Notes: generated by a model from the sequence alone, not told the origin. DNA of 64,000 bases from JABFRZ01 sp964631945 (GCA_964631945.1 CAZWAY010000015.1:24571-88570), one strand, 5' to 3'; positions 1 to 8,914 are shown, numbered from the stretch's first letter. Numbers and translations are program-made.

Positions 1-576
1 CAGCACGAGCACGCGCGGCGCGGGCGTGCGCTCGGCGTCCGAGAGACGCGCGAGCCGGCGCTGGTCGAAGAAGCAGAGCTCGCGGTCGAGCGTGAGGCGC
101 ACGCGCCGGTCGGCGCTGGTGAAGTACTCGCGCCGGTAGCGCACCCACTGCACGGGCTCGAGCGCCGCCAGGCGCGCGCGCCAGCGCGGATCCGCGCCGC
201 GCGCCAGCGCGGCCACGAAGCGCCGCCGCTCCTGGCCCGCGACGGCCAGCGCACCCGCCATGGGCAGGCTCTCCTTCCAGCCCAGCGAGTTCTCGCGGCA
301 CTTGCGCTCGAGCACCCCCGCCACCGCGTGCGCGTCCGCGCCGTACCAGCGCAGGCGCAGCTTCTCGCGCGCCGAGAGCCCGGCCAGGTTCTCCTCGAGC
401 GCGCGCCCGCGGCAGGTGTCGAGGTAGAGGCTCTGCACCAGACGCGCCGGGAACAGCGTGCGGAGCCCGGCCCGGTCCAGGCGCAGGGCCATGCGCAGCT
501 CGGGATAGCCGGCCTCGTCGCTCACGAGCTTGAGCTCGTGGCGCCGCTCGGGCTCACTTCGCGCGCCCAAGCACAC
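1..576 (-). CDS. VTC-domain protein (polyphosphate polymerase-like), 3' end beyond window
   Basis: The minus strand is open from about base 576 to the window edge. The frame reads RHELKLVSD near its start, then VQSLYLDT, ALEENLAGLSAREKLRLRWYG, LERKCRENSLGWK and VRYRREYFTS. This is the pattern of VTC domains: a basic tunnel that binds a nucleoside triphosphate or polyphosphate, with paired Lys/Arg residues on beta strands. About 190 residues are visible and the C-terminus is missing. The start is uncertain: GTG at 574-576 or TTG at 568-570 both precede the domain. Either choice overlaps the end of the CotH gene by 15-23 bases, which implies translational coupling. VTC, DUF4956 and CotH genes commonly travel together. 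The family's bacterial substrate is not established, so polyphosphate polymerase activity is inferred from the yeast VTC fold only. Confidence 0.75.
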   Translation of the reverse strand, partial: MCLGARSEPERRHELKLVSDEAGYPELRMALRLDRAGLRTLFPARLVQSLYLDTCRGRALEENLAGLSAREKLRLRWYGADAHAVAGVLERKCRENSLGWKESLPMAGALAVAGQERRRFVAALARGADPRWRARLAALEPVQWVRYRREYFTSADRRVRLTLDRELCFFDQRRLARLSDAERTPAPRVLVL

Positions 577-3316
577 CTTCCCGGTAGGAGGCCTCGATGT
601 CGATGTCCTGGGTCGGCACGCGCACGCCATCGAGCTCGACCACGCAGCCGGTTTGCGCGATGGCATTCCCGAGCCCCGCCGGGCCGAGCGTCAACCCGCG
701 CGCGATCAGGCGCGACGGACCGTACTCGGGCTTCTTGACGAAGGCCGCCAGCGCGTAGTTGCGGGCCTCGATGGCGAGCCCGCTGACCTCGACCTCCGAG
801 GCGTCCTTGGAGGCCACGCCCACGGCCACGTCGAGCGCGCGCCCGCCCTCGATGCGCGCCTTGCTGCGCTCGCCGATCGAGAAGGCCTTGTCGCCGAGGC
901 GCTCGAAGCGGCAGTTGCGCGCCAGCACGTCCGAGCCGCTGACGTCGATGCCGTCCGCCAGGCCGTCGCGGAAGGTGCAGTCGCGCAGCTCGCCCGTGAC
1001 GAAGTCGCCGTCGAAGCTGTCCGAGTGGCAGCCCGAGAAGGTGACGGTGTCGAGCAGGATGTCCGCGCCGAAGACGTTCAGTCCGTCCTCGGCCTCGGTG
1101 CCGTCGAAGTGACAGCGCACCAGCGTCACGGGCGAGCGGTAGAACGTGACCGCGCCCGTCTGGATCCAGCCGCCGCGCACGGCCGCGGTGGTCCTGCGCA
1201 CGACCACGTCGTTCCACTCGCTGCGCCCGTCCGCGCCGAGCACCACCACGCCGGCCCAGGGCGCGGTGTCCGCGGGCTCCAGCACGATCGGCTCCGCGCT
1301 GGTGCCCGCGAAGGTCAGGGGCGCGTCCGCGAGCAGCAGCGCGCCCGCCTGGAAGCGCAGGGTCGTACCGGGGACGAGCGCGAGTCCGGTGCGCGCCGGC
1401 AGCACCAGGTCGCCCGCCACCTCCCACGTCCCCGCCAGCGCCAGCAGTCGCCCGCTGGCGAGGTCGTAGCGCAGGAACGGATGCCGCTCGAGCACCTGCT
1501 CGAGGCTCGGGGCGCTCGGCCGACCCTCGCCCTCGGCCAGCGGCAGCTTGCGCCGGAAGGCCAGCAACTCCTCGTGCGACTCCTCGGCCGCCAGCAGGCG
1601 GTGGACGGCGTGCACGTCGAGGTCGAGCGTCTGCGCCTCCGTCAGCTCCTGGCGCAGCGCGCGCGTGAGCTTCGCGACCGTCTCGAGGTTGGCCAGGCGC
1701 GAGTTCATCGGGAAGCGGAAGAGCGTCGCGCGCCCGTCGGCCGCCAGCACCACGCCCTGCCCGCGCACGCGCGCCCCGGACGAGCCAGCCACCAGCGCGC
1801 CGGCCGCCGGCACGAGGCTGCCGTTGCTGAAGCGGAAGCCCTCGACCAGCACGGGCGAGCGCGTGGTGGCCCAGGCGCGCACCTCGAGCATGCCCGCGCC
1901 GGCATCGCGGGTCGCGTCGGTGAGCTCGTAGCTCGCCTCGAAGTTCACGCTGTCCGCCGGCAGGCAGACCGTGCGCAGGTAGACGACCTGGGCCCGCAGG
2001 CGCTGCTTCATCTCGCCCGCGGAAGCCCCGGCCGGCAGCTCCTCGCTCGCGCGCAGGGCGGCCTCGAAGCGCGTGAGGTCGGGCTCGACCGCGGCGAAGA
2101 AGCCATCCAGCCAGTCGGAGCGCAGCATGCGCCCGAGCTGGTCGAAGAGCGCCTGGGTGTAGCCCGGACTGCGCGCGAAGGCCGCCGCCAGGCCGGTCGC
2201 GCGCCAGGGCACCGGATCGCGCGCCGAGGGATCCTGCGCGGCGCAGTCGAACAGGATCGGCTCGAGGCGCGCCTGCACCGGGTCGCGGTAGAAGCGCATG
2301 TTGTGCCAGGCGAGCGCGTGCTCGGACTGGAACAGGGACAGGAGCGCGTGCGCGCAGCCGAGGCGCCCCACGTCCACCAGGTCCTCGAGCGTGCGGCCGC
2401 GCAGCTCGTCGAGCGCCTCCAGCACGCGCCGCCGGTCGATCTCCGGCTGGTCCGCCAGGGCCAGCGCGCGCAATGCCTTCATCTGCTCCAGCGCGGCGTG
2501 CAGCGCGCGCTCCAGGTTCGCGCTGGCCGCGAGGTGCTTCTCGCCGAAGGCGCGCACCTCGGCCGGGGCCGCCGTGTAGGCCGCCTCCATGCCGCGCGAG
2601 CCGCTGCCGCGTCGTCCCTTGGCGGGGATCTCGCCGTCCTGCAGCAGCGCCGACCAGAGCACGCTCTCGTCCCACACCACGATCGGACCCTCGCGCCGGC
2701 CCTGGGACTCGAGCAGCTCCTTCTCGAAGTGCTCCTCCAGGAAGTACACGCCCAGGGCGTGCCCGTTCTGGACCACGTTCAGGAAGGTCGAGCGCGGCAC
2801 CAGCACGCCCTCGTGCCGCGCGGCCTCGTGCACGAGCCACTCCCACAGGTAGCCGCGCGTGGAGGGGGCCTGGATCGAGAACTCGCGCATGCCGCGGAAG
2901 TTGCCCGAGCCCAGGCGGATGCGGTAGGACCAGCGCTCGCCCTCGACGTGGTCGGTCCAGTCGCCCTTGATGCGGATCTGGGCCGGCTCGCGCCGGCCCT
3001 CGAACACGAACTCGGCCGGCACGGTGTCGGCGTCGGTCTGGGTGATGACGCCGCGCTCCAGCGCCTGCGCGCGCACGCGCTCCAGCACGGCGGCCGAGTC
3101 GGGCGGGATGACGAGCTCGATCGTGGCCAGCCCGTTCGCGGGCGGCGTCTCGCCCGGCCGCACCGGCACGAGCGCGGGGAAGGGCGTCGGCGTCGCCTCC
3201 GGGCCGCGCCCGTCGAACCAGCGCGCGGGTCGCGCCAGCGCGCCGATCGCGATCCCCACCGCCAGGATCCCGAGCCCGGTCCAGGTCCCGCTCGTTCGTT
3301 CGCGTTTGCTCAGCAT
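554..3316 (-). CDS. CotH kinase family protein with C-terminal parallel beta-helix domain
   Basis: A protein of 920 residues. One N-terminal membrane anchor follows the basic start MLSKRER. A CotH-type atypical kinase domain covers about residues 100-430, with recognisable stretches IRIKGDWTDHVEG, WSYRIRL and LNVVQNGHALGVYFLEEHFEK. The last 300 residues are beta-helix repeats (GLNVFGADILLDTVTFSGC, DGIDVSGSDVLARNCRFERL). CotH in Bacillus phosphorylates spore-coat proteins, but no substrate is suggested here. ATG at 3314-3316 is preferred because it sits just before the anchor; an in-frame start 27 bases upstream adds only Arg-rich residues. The gene lies 45 bases after the DUF4956 gene and overlaps the VTC gene, so the three probably form one operon. 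Fusion of CotH to a large surface-type beta-helix suggests an envelope location. Confidence 0.85.
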   Translation of the reverse strand: MLSKRERTSGTWTGLGILAVGIAIGALARPARWFDGRGPEATPTPFPALVPVRPGETPPANGLATIELVIPPDSAAVLERVRAQALERGVITQTDADTVPAEFVFEGRREPAQIRIKGDWTDHVEGERWSYRIRLGSGNFRGMREFSIQAPSTRGYLWEWLVHEAARHEGVLVPRSTFLNVVQNGHALGVYFLEEHFEKELLESQGRREGPIVVWDESVLWSALLQDGEIPAKGRRGSGSRGMEAAYTAAPAEVRAFGEKHLAASANLERALHAALEQMKALRALALADQPEIDRRRVLEALDELRGRTLEDLVDVGRLGCAHALLSLFQSEHALAWHNMRFYRDPVQARLEPILFDCAAQDPSARDPVPWRATGLAAAFARSPGYTQALFDQLGRMLRSDWLDGFFAAVEPDLTRFEAALRASEELPAGASAGEMKQRLRAQVVYLRTVCLPADSVNFEASYELTDATRDAGAGMLEVRAWATTRSPVLVEGFRFSNGSLVPAAGALVAGSSGARVRGQGVVLAADGRATLFRFPMNSRLANLETVAKLTRALRQELTEAQTLDLDVHAVHRLLAAEESHEELLAFRRKLPLAEGEGRPSAPSLEQVLERHPFLRYDLASGRLLALAGTWEVAGDLVLPARTGLALVPGTTLRFQAGALLLADAPLTFAGTSAEPIVLEPADTAPWAGVVVLGADGRSEWNDVVVRRTTAAVRGGWIQTGAVTFYRSPVTLVRCHFDGTEAEDGLNVFGADILLDTVTFSGCHSDSFDGDFVTGELRDCTFRDGLADGIDVSGSDVLARNCRFERLGDKAFSIGERSKARIEGGRALDVAVGVASKDASEVEVSGLAIEARNYALAAFVKKPEYGPSRLIARGLTLGPAGLGNAIAQTGCVVELDGVRVPTQDIDIEASYREGVLGRAK

Positions 3317-3361
3317 GGCGCTACGCGCACCTCGGGCCCGCACCGACTCGAGGGAGGCGGC

Positions 3362-4051
3362 TCAATCGAGACTGTTGCCCTCGACCACGCTGATCGAGCT
3401 GCCGGGCAGGACCTGCTCGAGGCGCGTCAGCAGCGGGCCGACCGATTCGGCGCGCCCGAGGTCGAGCACCAGCGTGGCGTTGAAGGTCGAACCCTCGCAG
3501 TCGATACGGCGCAGGTCGACGTGGTCGGCGGCCTCCTCGGCGCCCGCCAGGAGCTCGCGCAGCACCGACTCGGTGCTGGCACCCTCGCGCGCGGGCAGCG
3601 TGCCCGAGAGGTGCACGAGCAGCCGCGGCGGCAGCGAGTTCGCGCGCCCGAGGCTGATCAGCGCCATGTACCCGAGGATCACGGCGAAGACCACGGCCGT
3701 CAGGCGCGGCTGGTTCGCGCCCATGCCCAGGCCGAGACCGATCGCCAGGAACAGGTAGGCGAGTTCCTCGGGCTCCTTGATGGGCGTGCGGAAGCGGATG
3801 ATCGAGAGCGCGCCCACCAGGCCCAGCGAGAGCGCCAGCGAGCTCTGCACGACCGCGATCACGAGCATCGTGGTGGCCGCGATGAACACGAACACGCGCG
3901 AGAACTTGCGCTTGTTCGAGAGCACCGGCGAGAAGCGCAGGTAGTGCCAGACCAGGATCTGCCCCAGGATCAGCAGCAGCCCGAGGTTGACGAGCAACGT
4001 CCGCAGGTCGGAGGGATCGAAGCGCGACTGCAGAAAGGAATTCTGGGGCAC
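3362..4051 (-). CDS. DUF4956 family membrane protein
   Basis: A protein of 229 residues from GTG at 4049-4051; no ATG is available before the first membrane segment. Three or four hydrophobic helices fill residues 15-110. The family hallmark ALSIIRFRTPIKEPEELAYL lies between them, followed by the glycine-rich segment AIGLGLGMGANQ. A soluble ferredoxin-like C-terminal domain of about 100 residues completes the protein. DUF4956 proteins are bacterial inner-membrane proteins of unknown function, usually encoded beside VTC-domain and CotH genes, exactly as here. The gene is first in the minus-strand cluster and diverges from the secreted beta-helix gene across about 107 bases. Confidence 0.85.
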   Translation of the reverse strand: MPQNSFLQSRFDPSDLRTLLVNLGLLLILGQILVWHYLRFSPVLSNKRKFSRVFVFIAATTMLVIAVVQSSLALSLGLVGALSIIRFRTPIKEPEELAYLFLAIGLGLGMGANQPRLTAVVFAVILGYMALISLGRANSLPPRLLVHLSGTLPAREGASTESVLRELLAGAEEAADHVDLRRIDCEGSTFNATLVLDLGRAESVGPLLTRLEQVLPGSSISVVEGNSLD

Positions 4052-4158
4052 GGATGCGGCTGGCTCGGTTTCGCGGGAGGCCGACGGCCACTCAACATAC
4101 CCCGGGCCTTCCCGCAAACGAACCCACGGGCCGGGGAGTAGACTCCGAGCCCGCGACC

Positions 4159-5319
4159 ATGAACCGTCTCGCGCCCTTCCTGCTCGCGGTGCTGGCCCGA
4201 GCGCCGACGCAGGCGCCCGCCCCGCAACCCGCGCCGGCGGGCGGATCCGGACCGACGGTGACCGTGCGCCAGACGGGCGCGGCCGACGTGCTGGGCAACG
4301 ACGACGTCGCGCTGGCCGCCGGGCTCGAGCGCCTGCGCGCCAGCGGAGGCACGCTGGTGATCGGTACCGGCCGCTGGGTCCTGCGGCGCGCGCTGTTCCC
4401 ACCCAAGGACGTCGTGCTGCGCGGAGAGGAGGGCGCGGTGCTGGCGCTGCCCACGCCCGCGCTGACCCGCGTCGAGGCCGCGGCGGGCACGCACGAGCTC
4501 GAGCTGGTGGACGCGCACGAATTCGCCGGCGACACACGGGTGCAGATCCTGCCGCCGGTGGACCGCCAGGGCTTCGCCGACGGCAGCACGGCGCTCGAGC
4601 TCCGCCCGCTCGCGCGCGTCGAGGGGCGGACGCTGGTGCTTACGGAGCCGCTGCCGGTCACCGTGCCCGCCGGCAGCCGCGTGGGCTACCCGCACAAGCT
4701 GCTGTGGCTGGACAAGCTGGGCCGGGTCACGATCGAGGACCTGGCCTTCGAGGGCGGGCGCAAGTCGGCCATCCCGATGCCCGGGCACTCGCAGCGCTGC
4801 GCCATCTGGGCCAGCGCGCCCTTCGGCTTCGAGGAGAAGCGCCTCGGTCCGCCGGGCACCGGGGTGATCGTGCGCCGCTGTCGCTTCTCGGACTGGTACG
4901 GCCGCGGCGTGGCCTTCTACAACCACGTGGACGGCGTGGTGGAAGACTGCCGTTTCGAGCGCATCAGCGACGAAGCCATCGACCTCGATCACTTCGTCGA
5001 GCGCTTCCGCATCGCCCGCAACCAGCTGGCCGACGTCCTGTGGGGCATCGTGCTCAACGACGCCTCGCGCAACGTGGTCGAGGAGAACGACATCTCGGGC
5101 TGCGACATCGGCATCTGGAGCTGGCAGTACGAGCTCACCCCGCGCCAGGGCATCAACGAGGAGAACGTGATCCGCGGCAACACCATCCGGCGCGCGCGCG
5201 ACAAGGCGATCCTGATCGACAAGGCCTGCGTGCGCTACGTGATCCAGGGCAACGAGTACGAGGGCGAGCTGGTGGTGGTCGAGTCCGAGAACACCGTCGG
5301 GCCCAACACGCAGCTCTAA
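4159..5319 (+). CDS. Secreted right-handed parallel beta-helix repeat protein
   Basis: A protein of 386 residues starting at ATG 4159. A short hydrophobic N-terminus (NRLAPFLLAVLA) is followed by a Pro/Ala-rich stretch, as in an exported protein. The body shows repeated coils typical of pectate-lyase-like beta-helices: VIVRRCRFSDWYGRGVAFYN, DGVVEDCRFERISDEAID, RNVVEENDISGCDIGIWSW and ENVIRGNTIRRARDKAI. Such proteins are polysaccharide lyases or surface adhesins; no catalytic triad can be assigned by eye. It diverges from the DUF4956-CotH-VTC operon, whose CotH protein also ends in a beta-helix, so a related envelope role is plausible. It is convergent with the aspartokinase-like gene with only 4 bases between stops. 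Confidence 0.7.
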   Translation: MNRLAPFLLAVLARAPTQAPAPQPAPAGGSGPTVTVRQTGAADVLGNDDVALAAGLERLRASGGTLVIGTGRWVLRRALFPPKDVVLRGEEGAVLALPTPALTRVEAAAGTHELELVDAHEFAGDTRVQILPPVDRQGFADGSTALELRPLARVEGRTLVLTEPLPVTVPAGSRVGYPHKLLWLDKLGRVTIEDLAFEGGRKSAIPMPGHSQRCAIWASAPFGFEEKRLGPPGTGVIVRRCRFSDWYGRGVAFYNHVDGVVEDCRFERISDEAIDLDHFVERFRIARNQLADVLWGIVLNDASRNVVEENDISGCDIGIWSWQYELTPRQGINEENVIRGNTIRRARDKAILIDKACVRYVIQGNEYEGELVVVESENTVGPNTQL

Positions 5320-5323
5320 GAGC

Positions 5324-6694
5324 TCAGGCCGTGGGCGTCCGCGCCGCGCGCGGCTGCGGCAAGAGCTCGGCGCTGCCCGGCGCCGGCGTGGCCCCGAACA
5401 GACCGGCGTGCAGCGCGCGCAGCGTGGCGGGCAGCGTGGCCGCGGGCGTGAGGAACACGCGGCTGCGCGCACCGACGCCGCCGGGCGCGGGCACCAGCGC
5501 GGCCCCGGCGCGCTGCGCCAGGGCCCCCACGCGCGCCGTCAGGGCCGCGCCCTCGAGCTCGCGCCCGATCACGGCCAGCGATCCGAGTCCGCGCTCGACC
5601 CGCGCGCGCGGCGCCCGCGCTGCCACCAGTTCGGCCACGCGTTCGTCGTCCGGCACCAGCACGCTCAACTCGCGCGCGTCGAAGCTGGCGCGATAGGGCT
5701 CGAGGCCCTCCTCGGCCAGGGCCGTGAACAGCTCGGCCAGCTGCTCACCGTGGTCGCGCCCGAGCGCGAGCGTCTCGCGGTACAGCGCCAGCTCGGGACG
5801 GTGCGCGAGGCCGAGCGCTCCCGTGTGCGGGGTCTCGGCCTCGATGCGGCTGCCGGGCGAGTCCGGCTCGCCCACGTCGGCGACGCGCACCACGATCCCG
5901 CCGCGCTCGGCCGGCTCGAGCGCGCCCGCGTGCAGGACCTCGGCCCCGTGCAGCGCGAACTCGACCGCCTCCGCCCGTCCGAGCACCGGGATCAGGCGCG
6001 CCTCGGGCACGAGCTCGGGATCCGCGCTCAGGAAGCCCGCCACCGCCTTCCACAGCACGACCTGCTCGGCCTGCAGCGCCTCGCCCAGCCAGACCGCGGT
6101 GAGGTCCGAGCCGTTCGGTCCGAGGGTCGTGAGCTGCCCGGCCGGATCGAGCGCGAGGTAGCCCGTCACGACCGGGATCCCGGGCACGGCCTCGAGCTCG
6201 GCCCGCAACCCGGGCCGGGGCGCGCCGAGCAGCGTGCCCTCGCCGCGCCGCGCCGCCGTGGTCAGGCCGAGGTCGTAGGCGTCGAGCGGCGCCGCGGCCT
6301 GGCCGCGACGGCGCAGCACCGCGGCCACGACGCGCGCGCTCATGCGCTCGCCGAAGGAGAGCACGTAGTCGCGCATGGCGCGGTCGCGCCGCGGGTGCGC
6401 GCGCAGTTCCTCCAGGATCGCGCGCAGCTCGAACAGGTGCCGGTCGAGCAGGTCGCTGGCCAGGCCGAGCTGCGCCAGCGCGCTGCGGTGGCGCACGCGC
6501 AGCGCGTCCCAGGCCTCGAGTCCGCCGCGCTCGGCGTCCTCGGCGGCGCGCGCGAGCTGGGCCGTGACGCCCTCCTGGGCGCTGACCACCAGCGCGATCC
6601 GCCCGGCGCGCGCGGCGCGCAGCACGAGCTCCGCCACGCGCTCGATGGCCGGCCCGTCGCGCAGCGAGGCGCCCCCGAACTTCATCACCTGCAT
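5324..6694 (-). CDS. Aspartokinase-like amino acid kinase (divergent active site)
   Basis: A protein of 456 residues beginning MQVMKFGGASLRDG, close to the KFGGTS nucleotide-binding start of aspartate kinases, which phosphorylate L-aspartate for the lysine/threonine/methionine pathway. An amino-acid kinase domain covers residues 1-280, with LSFGERMSA and a GPNGSDLTA loop where the family normally has GRGGSDTTA. An ACT-like regulatory region of about 160 residues follows. The usual W-T-D-V-D-G segment reads WKAVAGFLSADPE, so an acidic residue is replaced. The enzyme may be catalytically altered or use another substrate. A -10-like TATCTT (6704-6709, minus strand) lies 9 bases before ATG 6694, with no Shine-Dalgarno sequence. 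It is divergent from a LeuA-like synthase gene. Confidence 0.75.
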   Translation of the reverse strand: MQVMKFGGASLRDGPAIERVAELVLRAARAGRIALVVSAQEGVTAQLARAAEDAERGGLEAWDALRVRHRSALAQLGLASDLLDRHLFELRAILEELRAHPRRDRAMRDYVLSFGERMSARVVAAVLRRRGQAAAPLDAYDLGLTTAARRGEGTLLGAPRPGLRAELEAVPGIPVVTGYLALDPAGQLTTLGPNGSDLTAVWLGEALQAEQVVLWKAVAGFLSADPELVPEARLIPVLGRAEAVEFALHGAEVLHAGALEPAERGGIVVRVADVGEPDSPGSRIEAETPHTGALGLAHRPELALYRETLALGRDHGEQLAELFTALAEEGLEPYRASFDARELSVLVPDDERVAELVAARAPRARVERGLGSLAVIGRELEGAALTARVGALAQRAGAALVPAPGGVGARSRVFLTPAATLPATLRALHAGLFGATPAPGSAELLPQPRAARTPTA

Positions 6695-6850
6695 GGGGTC
6701 GAGAAGATACTCGCGGCCCGGCCGGGGCACAGACTCCGCTTCGCCCGGCGAGCGATGCCGCGCCCCGTCCGGACCCCCGCCGTGCCGAGAAGGCGGGGCG
6801 ACTCCAGTCCCCGCGCGCCGCTGGACGAAGCTCGGGGCTCCGCACCGACC

Positions 6851-6879
6851 TCGACCTCCCGCGCTCCCGGGGCGATAAT
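6851..6879 (+). promoter_or_regulatory. Candidate sigma-70 promoter of the LeuA-like gene
   Basis: TCGACC (6851-6856) and GATAAT (6874-6879) are spaced by 17 bases and match the -35 and -10 consensus at 4 and 5 of 6 positions. The implied start site leaves a leader of about 48 bases before ATG 6934, with a weak GAGAGG purine stretch near the start. Confidence 0.5.
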
Positions 6880-6933
6880 CGGGCGCGGGGAATCCGAGGC
6901 GAGACCGACGAGACATCCAGAACGAGAGGCGCG

Positions 6934-8163
6934 ATGGCCGCGATCGAAAAAGACGACCTGATCTACGACTGGAACCAGGTCCAGGAGGACGCCACGCCCG
7001 GCGCGCCCGAGCCGATGTTCGTGGACGAGACCCTGCGCGACGGCCTGCAGAGCCCCTCGGTGCGCGATCCCGATCTCGACGAGAAGCTGCGCCTGATCCG
7101 CCTGATGGACCAGCTCGGCATCGACTCCGCCGACGTCGGGCTGCCGGGCGCCGGCGAGCGCGCGCGCGAGCACATCCGCGCGCTGTGTCGCGAGATGACC
7201 CAGCTCCAGATCCGTCCGAACGTCGCCTGCCGCACGCTGATCTCCGACATCGCGCCGGTGGTCGATCTGGTGCAGGAACTCGGCACGCCGGTCGAGGTCT
7301 GCACCTTCATCGGCTCCTCGCCCATCCGCCAGTACGCCGAGGGCTGGAAGCTCGAGGACATGCTCGAGCTGACGCGCACGGCCGTGACCTTCGCGGTCGA
7401 CCACGAGCTGCCGTGCATGTTCGTGACCGAGGACACGACGCGCGCGCGCCCCGAGCACATCCGCGCGCTGTACGCGACCGCGATCGAGGCCGGGGCCAGG
7501 CGCATCTGCATCTGCGACACCTGCGGCCACGCCACGCCGTCCGGCACGCGCGCGCTGGTGACCTTCGTGCGCGAGCTCGCGCGTGGCCTGGGAGCCGAGG
7601 TCGGCATCGACTGGCACGGCCACCGCGACCGCGGGCTGGGCCTGATCAACGCGCTGGCCGCGGTCGAGGCCGGCGCCTCGCGCATCCACGCCACGGCCCT
7701 GGGCGTGGGCGAGCGCGCCGGCAACACCGAGATGGACCTCCTGCTGGTCAACCTGCGGCTGATGGGCCGCATCTCCAACGACCTCTCGGCCCTGGCCGAG
7801 TACTGCCAGCTCGCCAGCAAGGCCATCGGCGTGCCGATCCCGCACAACTACTCGGTCTTCGGCCAGGACGCCTTCGAGACCGGCACGGGCGTGCACGCCG
7901 CGGCCGTGATCAAGGCCTTCAAGAAGGGCGACGCCTGGCTGGCCGACCGCATCTACTCGGGCGTGCCGGCCGGCATGTTCGGGCTCGAACAGGTCATCCG
8001 CGTGGGCCCGATGAGCGGCAAGTCGAACGTCGCCTGGGTGCTCGAGCGCCACGGCGTCGAGGCCACCGAGGAGCGCATCCAGGGCGTGCTCACCCTGGCC
8101 AAGGCCACGCCGCGCATGCTCAGCGACGCGGAAGTGCTGGCCGCGGCGGGCGAGAAGCGCTGA
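6934..8163 (+). CDS. 2-isopropylmalate synthase-like protein (HMGL/LeuA family, no regulatory domain)
   Basis: A protein of 409 residues with the HMGL-like TIM barrel: substrate/metal loop FVDETLRDGLQ near residue 30, metal ligands in DWHGHRDRGLG near residue 230, and the family signature GVGERAGNTE near residue 265. LeuA-type enzymes condense acetyl-CoA with a 2-oxo acid, in leucine biosynthesis with 2-oxoisovalerate. The C-terminal LeuA allosteric domain is missing; the protein ends about 60 residues after the FETGTGVHAAAVIKA segment of the sub-domain linker. A homocitrate, citramalate or other re-purposed synthase is therefore possible, and substrate specificity cannot be read by eye. It is divergent from the aspartokinase-like gene and convergent with a DUF1330 gene. 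Confidence 0.75.
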   Translation: MAAIEKDDLIYDWNQVQEDATPGAPEPMFVDETLRDGLQSPSVRDPDLDEKLRLIRLMDQLGIDSADVGLPGAGERAREHIRALCREMTQLQIRPNVACRTLISDIAPVVDLVQELGTPVEVCTFIGSSPIRQYAEGWKLEDMLELTRTAVTFAVDHELPCMFVTEDTTRARPEHIRALYATAIEAGARRICICDTCGHATPSGTRALVTFVRELARGLGAEVGIDWHGHRDRGLGLINALAAVEAGASRIHATALGVGERAGNTEMDLLLVNLRLMGRISNDLSALAEYCQLASKAIGVPIPHNYSVFGQDAFETGTGVHAAAVIKAFKKGDAWLADRIYSGVPAGMFGLEQVIRVGPMSGKSNVAWVLERHGVEATEERIQGVLTLAKATPRMLSDAEVLAAAGEKR

Positions 8164-8182
8164 AGCGCAGCGCCCGCTGCCG

Positions 8183-8473
8183 TCAGCTCGCGCCGTCCAC
8201 CAGGATCATGCTCGTCTTCGCCGTCGCGTGCCGGATGGCCTTGATCGGCGCGTAGAGCTCCGAGCCCCACCACTCCTCGGCGCGCGCCGCGCTCGGGAAC
8301 TCGAGGATCACGAAGCGTCCCGGCGTCCAGTCGCCCTCGAGCTTCGTCACGACGCCACCGCGCACCAGGTAGCGCCCCCCGAAGGCCGCCACGCTCGGCG
8401 CCGCCTGACGCTTGTACTCCTCGTAGCGGACCGGATCCTGGACGTGGATGTCGACGACGACGTAGGCGCTCAT
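8183..8473 (-). CDS. DUF1330 domain-containing small protein
   Basis: A protein of 96 residues starting MSAYVVVDIHVQDPVRYEEY and continuing with GGRYLVRGG and FVILEFPSAARAEEWW. This is the dimeric alpha/beta ferredoxin-like (ABM-like) DUF1330 fold. The function is unknown; relatives are often stress-associated or minor metabolic enzymes. TATCCT on the minus strand (8482-8487) lies 8 bases upstream of the ATG with no Shine-Dalgarno sequence, suggesting its own leaderless transcript. It is convergent with the LeuA-like gene across 19 bases. Confidence 0.85.
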   Translation of the reverse strand: MSAYVVVDIHVQDPVRYEEYKRQAAPSVAAFGGRYLVRGGVVTKLEGDWTPGRFVILEFPSAARAEEWWGSELYAPIKAIRHATAKTSMILVDGAS

Positions 8474-8529
8474 GCGCGTCCAGGATAGCGGTGCGCCGAG
8501 CTGCTCGCGCCCACGGACGTGGGCACGCC

Positions 8530-8850
8530 CTAAACGGCCTTCGCGGGCTTCTTGCTGGTGGCCTTGCGCACGGGCACGACCGCAGGGATGGAGGCGGGCA
8601 CGGTCTTCAGCGCGCTGGGCAGCACCTTGTCCGCGGCCAGGCCGCGGTACTCGCACGCGAAGCACTTGTGGTAGAGCTGCCGCTGGCGCTGGAGGCACAC
8701 GGCCGGCGTGATCCAGTGGGCGATGAGCGGGTGCGCGCCGTCCGTGCGCGTCGGACACTGACGCCGGTTCTCGAGCGTTCGTTCGGCCAAGCGGTTGCCT
8801 CGGGTTTGCGGCGGGATGGAGCGGGCGCGCGCCCGCCGGAGCGCGCCCAC
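8530..8850 (-). CDS. Small cysteine-containing protein, possible zinc ribbon
   Basis: An open frame of up to 106 residues from GTG at 8850; a TTG about 19 codons inside is an alternative start. The middle reads QCPTRTDG, then HPLIAHWITPAVCLQRQ and HKCFACEYRG. This gives four cysteines, the last two in a C-x-x-C pair, consistent with one bound zinc. The C-terminus is a basic Lys/Ala tail (RKATSKKPAKAV). I do not recognise the family. It lies between the TIM-barrel gene and the DUF1330 gene on the same strand, so it may be co-transcribed. Codon usage and residue mix look like a real gene, but homologues would be needed for certainty. Confidence 0.5.
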   Translation of the reverse strand: MGALRRARARSIPPQTRGNRLAERTLENRRQCPTRTDGAHPLIAHWITPAVCLQRQRQLYHKCFACEYRGLAADKVLPSALKTVPASIPAVVPVRKATSKKPAKAV

Positions 8851-8914
8851 TGTGGAGTCTGGCCCCCCGCCCTCGCAAGGCTCCAGATCCGGGATGACAG
8901 GGCCGCGCAGCGGC

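Noticed and set aside
530..4141. A 1203-residue plus-strand open frame opposite the CotH-DUF4956 genes
   Set aside because: It is antisense to recognised genes, Arg/Ala/Gln-rich and low in hydrophobic order, as expected from 70 percent GC DNA.
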